DNA of 10,776 nucleotides from assembly GCA_900542795.1 (NCBI GenBank), contig UQPD01000087.1, positions 1 to 10,776 on the forward strand. The letters are read 5' to 3'. Within the stretch, counting starts at the first letter, position 1, and the number at the start of each line of letters is the position of its first letter. A program made the translations under genes and the position numbers. The notes below the pieces were generated by a model. That model ran no database searches and had not been told where the DNA came from. It saw only the letters and a list, made by a program, of their open reading frames with translations. This document shows, piece after piece, positions 5,989 to 10,776 of the stretch. Source of the stretch: an uncultured Prevotella sp. GTDB lineage: Bacteria; Bacteroidota; Bacteroidia; Bacteroidales; Bacteroidaceae.

Positions 5989-6564
5989 ATGAAAATTACT
6001 GTATACAGTGCATCGAGCGGGCAAGTGCCTGCGCAATATATAAAGGCGGCTCAAGAATTGGGTCGCCTTATTGCCAAAGGTGGGCACACCTTGGTAAATG
6101 GTGCAGGACGTACGGGACTCATGGGAGCATGTGCCGATGCTTGTTTGCAAGCAGGCGGTAAGGCTGTAGGCATCATTCCACAGTTTATGATTGACCAACA
6201 TTGGCAACACGATGGGATGACCGAACTCATTGTAACCCCCGACATGCACCGCCGCAAAGAGTTAATGGCACAAGAGAGTGATGCTTGCATTGCCTTGCCT
6301 GGTGGCGTAGGTACACTCGAGGAATTACTCGAAATTATCACCTGGAAACAATTAGGACTTTATCTTAAACCCATTGTTGTGCTGAACACCGATGGATATT
6401 ACGACCCTCTCTTTGCCCAACTGCAACGTGCTGTGGACGAAAGCTTTATGCGTAGCCAACATGCAGATATTTGGCAAATAGCTCATACACCTGCCGAAGC
6501 ATTGCACTTGGCACAAACCACCCCGCTTTGGGATAAGTCGGTACGTAAATTTGCTGCCATGTAA
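5989..6564 (+). CDS. LOG family protein (putative nucleoside-monophosphate phosphoribohydrolase)
   Basis: A 191-residue cytoplasmic protein of the LOG ('lonely guy') family. Characterised members cleave nucleoside 5'-monophosphates, including cytokinin ribotides, to base plus ribose 5-phosphate. The family signature PGGVGTLEE is at 104-112, followed by LLEIITWKQLG. The conserved basic segment MHRRK is at 86-90 and the Rossmann-type glycine loop GAGRTGLMG at 38-46, where many homologues have YGGG. Length and the start (MKITVYSASSG, near the usual first strand) fit the family. It lies 89 bases after metK behind the hairpin. TAACTTTT at 5968-5975 resembles a -7 box but has no good -33 partner. 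Calls of such proteins as lysine decarboxylase in older annotation are misassignments. The natural substrate in this organism is unknown. Confidence 0.9.
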   Translation: MKITVYSASSGQVPAQYIKAAQELGRLIAKGGHTLVNGAGRTGLMGACADACLQAGGKAVGIIPQFMIDQHWQHDGMTELIVTPDMHRRKELMAQESDACIALPGGVGTLEELLEIITWKQLGLYLKPIVVLNTDGYYDPLFAQLQRAVDESFMRSQHADIWQIAHTPAEALHLAQTTPLWDKSVRKFAAM

Positions 6565-6586
6565 AAAAAGCCATTTTAGTTGATGC

Positions 6587-6616
6587 TTGCCCTTGACAAC
6601 AGAGCGTCTATAATTG
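6587..6616 (+). promoter_or_regulatory. Possible promoter of the DUF4271 gene
   Basis: TTG (6587-6589), 19 bases, then TATAATTG (6609-6616), one mismatch from TAnnTTTG. The start would be about 20 bases before the ATG at 6639. It lies just after the LOG stop codon, where no terminator is seen, so read-through from the LOG gene is also possible. Confidence 0.35.
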
Positions 6617-6638
6617 GTTCAAAACAAAAAGAAGAAAT

Positions 6639-7664
6639 ATGAAAACATGCACTTACATAGCCATTAGCGACTCGCTAAACGCACACATTCAAGCTGTCGA
6701 CCCTATTGAAGCTGAGGATCGAGGCATTAACAATGCACGTTTTCAACGTCGACACACCAACCACGTTCAAGCAGACACTTTACCACCTGCTCCTCATGAA
6801 CTTAAACCACTGCCTGCCAATCTTCCCCTTACATCCAAACCCTTGATGGTGGGAGATGATTTTTGGGAAGACCCCTTGGCACATATTGAGAAATCGAGCT
6901 TTGTGCAAAGAGCCGACAGTGTGACAGGTGTAAGAGACACTACCTTAGCAGATGCCAAACTCTTTGGCTTTGCAGGCGACCCCACACCCTACCAATTTAG
7001 AAACGACAGCATGGTGACCATTGTGGTAATGGTGAGTTTCTTCTTAATGGCTTGGGTTATTTCGCGCTCACGCCATTATCTACACGAACAGATAAAGGAT
7101 TTCTTTCACCATCGCAAACGCGAAAACCTCTTTGCACAACGCACACAGAATGAATTGCGTGGACAAGTATTCTTGGTATTCCAAACCTGCTTCTTGTTGG
7201 GTATTCTGTTCTTCGACTACACCCAAGAGTTCATGCAACAGGTATTCAACCAAGTGTCACCCTACAAGACCTTGGGCCTAAGTGTGGGCATTTGCTGCGC
7301 CTACTATCTGCTGAAAGTAGGTGTCTATGCCTTTATCAACAACATCTTCTTCGACCGCCGACAATGTACACAATGGATGGAAAGCTACATGCTCTGCGTG
7401 TTAGGCATGGGAGTAGCCTTACTACCCATTTCACTACTTGTGGTGTACTTTGACTTAAGCATGCAAAACACAGCAATCTGCTTTCTTTGTATACTTGCAA
7501 TCGACAAAATGTTGCTGTTTTACAAGTGTTTTCGCATATTTTTTGGGTACAAGTTGGGTTGGGTGCATCTTTTTTTGTACTTTTGCACCCTTGAAATCGC
7601 ACCGATATTTATTTTATTCCGTGCACTCGTTTATGCGAGCAATTTATTACTGACAATTAACTAA
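6639..7664 (+). CDS. DUF4271 multi-pass membrane protein
   Basis: A 341-residue inner-membrane protein of unknown function. The first ~120 residues are soluble and proline-rich (PPAPHELKPLPANLPL at about 49-64) without a classical signal peptide. Hydrophobic segments follow at about 124-142, 177-193, 212-233, 250-271, 277-298 and 307-336. The first two are separated by a basic stretch (HHRKRENLFAQRTQNELRG). The hydrophobic pattern, length and position directly before hemD match the DUF4271 proteins of Bacteroidetes, which are conserved beside uroporphyrinogen-III synthase. That conserved pairing hints at a link with haem metabolism or the envelope, but this is only association. Its last ~90 bases contain a good promoter match facing hemD. 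Confidence 0.8.
   Translation: MKTCTYIAISDSLNAHIQAVDPIEAEDRGINNARFQRRHTNHVQADTLPPAPHELKPLPANLPLTSKPLMVGDDFWEDPLAHIEKSSFVQRADSVTGVRDTTLADAKLFGFAGDPTPYQFRNDSMVTIVVMVSFFLMAWVISRSRHYLHEQIKDFFHHRKRENLFAQRTQNELRGQVFLVFQTCFLLGILFFDYTQEFMQQVFNQVSPYKTLGLSVGICCAYYLLKVGVYAFINNIFFDRRQCTQWMESYMLCVLGMGVALLPISLLVVYFDLSMQNTAICFLCILAIDKMLLFYKCFRIFFGYKLGWVHLFLYFCTLEIAPIFILFRALVYASNLLLTIN
7554..7585 (+). promoter_or_regulatory. Promoter inside the DUF4271 gene, facing hemD
   Basis: TTGG (7554-7557), 20 bases, then TACTTTTG (7578-7585), a full -7 match to TAnnTTTG. The start would fall near 7592, about 135 bases before hemD. GGGTGC (7561-7566) and GCACCC (7585-7590) also form a perfect inverted repeat across the promoter spacer and -7 box. 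Confidence 0.5.
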
Positions 7665-7683
7665 CTAATATAGATGCACTGCC

Positions 7684-7703
7684 AACGGTCTTGCGAGGTC
7701 GTT
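7684..7703 (+). other. Intercistronic hairpin before hemD
   Basis: AACGGTCT (7684-7691) pairs with AGGTCGTT (7696-7703) around a TGCG tetraloop: eight pairs, two of them G-T. An A-run rather than a T-run follows, so it is not a terminator. It lies 23 bases before the hemD start and may affect translation or mRNA processing. Confidence 0.4.
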
Positions 7704-7726
7704 AAAAAGCAGAACCATTAAGAATC

Positions 7727-8470
7727 ATGATCAAGAAGATCCTTGTTTCGCAGCCTAAGCCTACTTCTGAGAAGTCTCCCTACTTCGACATCGAAAAGAA
7801 AGCCAATGTAGCGTTCACTTTCCACTCCTTCATCAAAGTTGAAGGTCTTAGCGCACGCGAATTCCGCCAACAGAAGATACAGATTCTCGACTACTCAGCA
7901 ATCGTGTTTACATCACGCCATTCTGTCGACTTCTTCTTTACCCTTTGTAAGGAAATGCGCATAGCACTCCCCGAGGATATGAAGTACTTTGGACTCTCGG
8001 AAGCTGTTTCGCTCTATATTCAGAAATATGTGCAATATCGCAAGCGCAAAGTGTTCTTTGGCACTACAGGTCGTTGGCCTGAACTTGTGACTGTTATGGC
8101 AAAGCACAAAACCGAAAAATATCTTGTGCCCCTGTCGGATATTCACAATAATGACATTGAGCAGATGCTCGATGCTAAAAAGCTTAAGCACACAGAGTGC
8201 GTAATGTATCGCACCATGTCGAACGACTATCCCAAGGATAAAGTCTTCGACTTCGACATGGTTGTTCTCTTTACTCCTGCTGGCGTTAAGTCATTGCTCG
8301 AGAACTTCCCCGACTTTAAGCAGACTCAGGCACGCTTGGCATGCTTTGGTCCGGTAACTAAAGCAGCTATTGAGGAAGCTGGACTTACTTGCGACTGCTT
8401 TGCACCCACACCTCAAGCACGCTCTATGACTGCTGCCATTGAGATGTACTTAGAAGAAAACAACAAGTAA
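7727..8470 (+). CDS. hemD: Uroporphyrinogen-III synthase
   Basis: A 247-residue cytoplasmic enzyme that closes hydroxymethylbilane, with inversion of ring D, to give uroporphyrinogen III, the branch point to haem, sirohaem and cobalamin. This family is poorly conserved in sequence. The recognisable parts are FTSRHSVDFF (61-70) in the first domain, FTPAGVKSL (182-190) in the second, FGPVTKAAIEEAGL (207-220), and the C-terminal APTPQARSMTAAI (226-238); together these match the two-domain HemD fold. Length is normal. It lies 62 bases after the DUF4271 gene, with which it is usually paired in Bacteroidetes, and is probably co-transcribed with it or read from the internal promoter near 7554-7585. 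A strong terminator follows the gene. No other haem genes are in the window. Confidence 0.9.
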   Translation: MIKKILVSQPKPTSEKSPYFDIEKKANVAFTFHSFIKVEGLSAREFRQQKIQILDYSAIVFTSRHSVDFFFTLCKEMRIALPEDMKYFGLSEAVSLYIQKYVQYRKRKVFFGTTGRWPELVTVMAKHKTEKYLVPLSDIHNNDIEQMLDAKKLKHTECVMYRTMSNDYPKDKVFDFDMVVLFTPAGVKSLLENFPDFKQTQARLACFGPVTKAAIEEAGLTCDCFAPTPQARSMTAAIEMYLEENNK

Positions 8471-8512
8471 ATTCCCTATCGCTGACTTTCATAATCACGA
8501 CATATTTTTAGG

Positions 8513-8553
8513 CAAAGGTCAACTGCATTTCATGCCGTTGACTTTTGTTTTTT
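8513..8553 (+). terminator. Strong intrinsic terminator after hemD
   Basis: CAAAGGTCAAC (8513-8523) pairs with GTTGACTTTTG (8537-8547), one G-T wobble. The stem continues past a T/C mismatch into GCAT/ATGC with a TTC loop, and six T residues follow (8548-8553). It separates hemD from rnpA. Confidence 0.9.
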
Positions 8554-8566
8554 ATATGGAATTTTG

Positions 8567-8597
8567 TTGGGCAAAATTCCTTTTTTTAGTAGCTTTG
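8567..8597 (+). promoter_or_regulatory. Promoter of rnpA-yidD
   Basis: TAGCTTTG (8590-8597) is a full -7 match. TTGG (8567-8570) lies exactly 19 bases upstream; a better TTTG at 8563-8566 would need a 23-base spacer. The start would be near 8604, leaving about 20 bases before the ATG at 8624. This promoter lies downstream of an in-frame ATG at 8564 and so argues against that start. Confidence 0.6.
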
Positions 8598-8623
8598 TAC
8601 CATACAAAACAAATCAGCAATAC

Positions 8624-9088
8624 ATGTCACAACATCTCTATACCTTCAGAAAGCCTGAGCACATGTGTCTAAAGGCAGAAATCGAAGCCCTCTTTAGTGC
8701 AGGAAACACTTCGATGAGTGCTTTTCCCTTGCGCATCACTTACCGCAAACTGCCTTACACAGGACAAGGACCACAGGTAAAGGTATTGCTCAGTGTGTCG
8801 AAACGTCATTTTAAACATGCCGTAGACCGCAACCGCGCCAAACGTCAAATTCGTGAAGCTTATCGTTTGCAAAAACATATATTGACGGATGCCTTGCCCA
8901 CAGACATGGCTTTACACATTGCCTTTATTTGGCTGTCAGACCATCCCGTCCCTTCATCACTTGTTAGCAGCCGAATGCAAGCCACCTTAAAGCGTATTCA
9001 AGAAAAGGTATGCCACACAGAGCATGTGGAACAAAGTGCTGAAGCCTCTTCTAACCCAACCCCAAACCCTACGGAGCAATGTTTATAA
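8624..9088 (+). CDS. rnpA: Ribonuclease P protein component
   Basis: The small basic protein subunit of RNase P, which with the catalytic RNA removes the 5' leader of precursor tRNAs. The diagnostic RNR region VSKRHFKHAVDRNRAKRQIREAY is at residues 58-80, with the expected early basic FRKPEHMCLKAEIEALFSAG (8-27). I start it at 8624 (154 residues): MSQHLYTFRKPEH is a normal N-terminus, while the in-frame ATG at 8564 lies upstream of the promoter -7 box. It has a low-complexity C-terminal extension (about residues 131-154, Thr/Pro/Asn/Glu-rich) beyond the usual ~115-130 residues. The extension carries the overlap with yidD: the last 10 bases of the gene contain the yidD start codon, which suggests translational coupling. 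Confidence 0.95.
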   Translation: MSQHLYTFRKPEHMCLKAEIEALFSAGNTSMSAFPLRITYRKLPYTGQGPQVKVLLSVSKRHFKHAVDRNRAKRQIREAYRLQKHILTDALPTDMALHIAFIWLSDHPVPSSLVSSRMQATLKRIQEKVCHTEHVEQSAEASSNPTPNPTEQCL

Positions 9089-9294
9089 CCCGTTTGCTCA
9101 TCTTACCCATTCGGTTTTATCAGCGATTTATTTCGCCATTAACCCCTCCTGCTTGTCGCTTCACGCCCACCTGCTCACAATATGCCATTGAAGCCTTGCA
9201 AAAGCATGGTCCCATCAAGGGACTTTACTTAGCCATTCGTCGCATACTGCGCTGTCACCCTTGGGGCGGAAGTGGCTACGACCCTGTGCCTTAA
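9079..9294 (+). CDS. yidD: Membrane protein insertion efficiency factor YidD
   Basis: A 71-residue protein of the YidD (haemolytic-domain, DUF37) family, which helps insertion of inner-membrane proteins by the YidC/Sec route. It shows the complete signature: an amphipathic N-terminus (LLILPIRFYQRFISPL), then CRFTPTCSQYAIEALQKHG with two conserved Cys (26 and 32), then RRILRCHPWGGSGYDPVP at the end. Length is typical. It overlaps rnpA by 10 bases in a different frame, the usual arrangement, so both come from one mRNA. A perfect 10-bp hairpin follows 21 bases after the stop codon. Confidence 0.95.
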   Translation: MFITRLLILPIRFYQRFISPLTPPACRFTPTCSQYAIEALQKHGPIKGLYLAIRRILRCHPWGGSGYDPVP

Positions 9295-9315
9295 ACAAGA
9301 AAGGAGAAACAAGAT

Positions 9316-9340
9316 ATATTGCACACAGAATGTGCAATAT
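9316..9340 (+). terminator. Perfect hairpin after yidD, possible terminator
   Basis: ATATTGCACA (9316-9325) and TGTGCAATAT (9331-9340) form a perfect 10-bp stem with a CAGAA loop. Only two T residues follow, so it is not a classical intrinsic terminator; it probably marks or protects the 3' end of the rnpA-yidD mRNA. Confidence 0.45.
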
Positions 9341-9365
9341 TTACCAAAACTTCATCACATAATCA

Positions 9366-9396
9366 TTGCACCGCATTGCTTTATTACCTAACTTTG
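9366..9396 (+). promoter_or_regulatory. Promoter of the third secreted-protein gene
   Basis: TTG (9366-9368), 20 bases, then TAACTTTG (9389-9396), the same -7 box as metK. Transcription would start near 9403, about 53 bases before the ATG at 9456, with an A/T-rich leader lacking a Shine-Dalgarno sequence. The gene therefore appears to be its own unit. Confidence 0.6.
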
Positions 9397-9455
9397 CAAA
9401 ACATTCAAAGAATAACACTATTCATAATCAATAATTAACTTAAACAATTCAGAGT

Positions 9456-10526
9456 ATGAAGAAGATTTTACTTTCATTGTTTACATTCGTTGCTACATCA
9501 GTAGCAGCATTTGCAAGTGACAACCTCGTTGAAAATGGTGGCTTCGAAGAATGGGCCAATGGTGTAGCTGTGGCTTGGAAGTCTACAACTACAGCAAGCT
9601 CTGCAAAGGTTTCGCAGAGTACAGATGCTCACAACGGACAATATGCCATCTTAGTTAAGGCAGGCGGAAAATCTAACAAGCGCCTTGCAACTAAGGAGTA
9701 TACCCTCGAAGCTGGAACTTACACCATCAGTGCTTTCTTTAAAGGTGGTGGTCAGTGCAAATTGGGCTACGTTCCTGTTGTTGATGGAGCCGCTGATAGC
9801 GATAACTACACCTATGAGAAAGACTATTACACGACTTCGGCTACAGAATGGACTGAGCACACATGGGAATTTACATTAGAGAAGACTACAACGGTTAACA
9901 TCTTAGTATTAAATCCCAAGGATAATTCAAAAGTTACTTACACTTCAACCGACCTCTTAGTTGACGATGTAACTATTACTACGAAGGATGGTGGTGAAGG
10001 CGAAACTCCCGAACTCCCCGAAGCACCTGCGGCTAAGGGTGATGGCACATTAGCCAATCCTTACAACCCCACAGCAGCCTTGGAAGTTGCAGGTAAACTC
10101 GCAACTGACACTAAAGCTGAAAACGATGTTTACATCAAGGGCATTATCTCAAATGTCAAATTCACTTACAGCACTAATTTCGGTACAGCTCAGTTCTCTA
10201 TCTCTGAAGATGGCAAGGCTCCTTACTCTCTTCTCTGCTATGGTGTTTACTACTTAGGCAACAAGGCATACGACAACGCTGAAGATACCAACATCAAGGT
10301 TGGTGACGAAGTTATCGTTTGCGGTAAGTTGATGAACTTCAAGGGTACCCTCGAAACTGCAAATAAGGAGTGCTACCTCTACTCTCTCAATGGTACCACT
10401 ACTGGCATCCAGAACGCTATGGTTGCTGGCAACGCAAAGCAAACAATCTACACCATCGATGGTCGCAAGGTGAACAATGCTGTTAAGGGCGTTTACATCA
10501 TCAATGGTAAGAAGGTGATTAAGTAA
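9456..10526 (+). CDS. Secreted protein with jelly-roll (CBM-like) and OB-fold-like domains and sorting-like tail
   Basis: A 356-residue exported protein. Residues 1-20 form a signal peptide (MKKILLSLFTFVATSVAAFA). Residues about 23-175 begin NLVENGGFEEWANG...AWKS and continue with YTLEAGTYTISAFFKGG and LLVDDVTIT, the pattern of CBM4/9-like carbohydrate-binding jelly rolls. An acidic Gly/Pro linker (about 178-193) leads to KGDGTLANPYNPTAAL (194-209) and a beta-rich domain to about 311 (VYIKGIISNV, then KVGDEVIVCGKL), typical of the OB-fold-like modules in Bacteroidetes surface proteins. Residues 330-356 (IYTIDGRKV...KGVYIINGKKVIK) match the tails of the two other secreted proteins. No catalytic domain is seen, so binding rather than hydrolysis is likely; the ligand is unknown. 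In many relatives tyrS follows yidD, so this gene may be an insertion in that order. It has its own promoter and terminator. Confidence 0.8.
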   Translation: MKKILLSLFTFVATSVAAFASDNLVENGGFEEWANGVAVAWKSTTTASSAKVSQSTDAHNGQYAILVKAGGKSNKRLATKEYTLEAGTYTISAFFKGGGQCKLGYVPVVDGAADSDNYTYEKDYYTTSATEWTEHTWEFTLEKTTTVNILVLNPKDNSKVTYTSTDLLVDDVTITTKDGGEGETPELPEAPAAKGDGTLANPYNPTAALEVAGKLATDTKAENDVYIKGIISNVKFTYSTNFGTAQFSISEDGKAPYSLLCYGVYYLGNKAYDNAEDTNIKVGDEVIVCGKLMNFKGTLETANKECYLYSLNGTTTGIQNAMVAGNAKQTIYTIDGRKVNNAVKGVYIINGKKVIK

Positions 10527-10567
10527 GCAATACACTCCTTTATAAGGAAGTGATAAACAAATTTAAT

Positions 10568-10604
10568 AATCCCCATTTGCACATGGCAAGTGGGGATTTT
10601 TTTT
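10568..10604 (+). terminator. Strong intrinsic terminator
   Basis: AATCCCCATTTGC (10568-10580) pairs with GCAAGTGGGGATT (10586-10598), 13 bp with one T-G wobble, across the loop ACATG, and runs into eight T residues (10597-10604). It ends the third secreted-protein gene, about 40 bases after the stop codon. A weaker imperfect hairpin (10533-10552) precedes it. Confidence 0.92.
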
Positions 10605-10705
10605 GCACCACAAGAAACGACTTCTCTTCTTGAAACACATGTTTTAAGTAATGTTTAAAAAACTTCCGCAGAAAAAGGTAGTAATTTTTCATTAGAATCT
10701 TTTAT

Positions 10706-10776
10706 GCGCCAGCCTCACCCTGTTAGGGGTGATATAAGGTAGCCAGGTATGAGAGTGAGAGGGAGCTTGTCTCCCC
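10706..10776. repeat. Palindromic (REP-like) repeat, runs off the window end
   Basis: GCGCCAGCC (10706-10714) is followed by TCACCC-TGTTAG-GGGTGA (10715-10732) and then GGGAG-CTTGT-CTCCC (10761-10775). The 9-base core followed by a C-rich hairpin is the same design as at 4040-4065, so these are probably members of one dispersed family. No gene is seen between the terminator at 10604 and the end of the window; the repeat is cut off by the window edge. Confidence 0.55.

Noticed and set aside
5989..6564. Lysine decarboxylase
   Set aside because: The PGGVGTLEE signature belongs to the LOG phosphoribohydrolase family; true lysine decarboxylases are much larger PLP enzymes.
6592..6614. A sigma-70-like pair TTGACA and TATAAT before the DUF4271 gene
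   Set aside because: The spacing is only about 10 bases and Bacteroidetes do not use this consensus; the TTG-N19-TATAATTG reading is kept at low confidence instead.
8564..8623. Upstream in-frame start for rnpA
   Set aside because: It lies ahead of the promoter -7 box at 8590-8597, so it would not be in the mRNA, and the added residues do not match RnpA N-termini.

Overview
The window looks like a piece of a Bacteroidales chromosome, most likely Prevotellaceae. Three things point there. Several promoters fit the Bacteroidetes sigma-factor pattern (TTTG or TTG, 19-21 bases, then TAnnTTTG), and start codons follow A-rich leaders without Shine-Dalgarno sequences. The run DUF4271 - hemD - rnpA - yidD is typical of this group. 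Three secreted proteins end in the short (F/Y)N(L/V)xGQR...GxYI...K tail common in these bacteria. All recognised genes are on the + strand, and I see no tRNA, rRNA, CRISPR array, insertion sequence or intact mobile element.

Layout. Bases 77-1858 encode a secreted, multidomain Omp28-like protein with a CSNC thioredoxin-type motif. Bases 2003-3856 encode a second secreted protein that looks like a beta-propeller with a Gly/Asp linker; a strong terminator follows. Bases 3957-4340 are non-coding and full of decayed palindromes and direct repeats. A near-perfect promoter (4341-4371) then starts a leader of about 210 bases before metK (4592-5899). The leader ends in an intrinsic terminator about 30 bases before the start codon and has an S-box-like 5' part, so metK is probably under riboswitch or attenuator control.

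After metK come a large hairpin and a LOG-family phosphoribohydrolase gene (5989-6564). Next are a DUF4271 membrane protein (6639-7664) and hemD for uroporphyrinogen-III synthase (7727-8470). hemD may also be read from a promoter inside the DUF4271 gene. A good terminator separates hemD from the rnpA-yidD pair (8624-9294, overlapping by 10 bases), which has its own promoter. A third secreted protein follows (9456-10526) with its own promoter and terminator: a carbohydrate-binding-like jelly roll, an OB-like domain and the same tail. The window ends in another palindromic repeat that shares a 9-base core with the repeat upstream of metK.

The genes fall into two groups: housekeeping functions (SAM synthesis, haem precursor synthesis, tRNA 5' processing, membrane protein insertion) and exported surface or extracellular proteins of unknown substrate. 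The most interesting part is the metK leader. I found no new multi-gene defence or mobile system.
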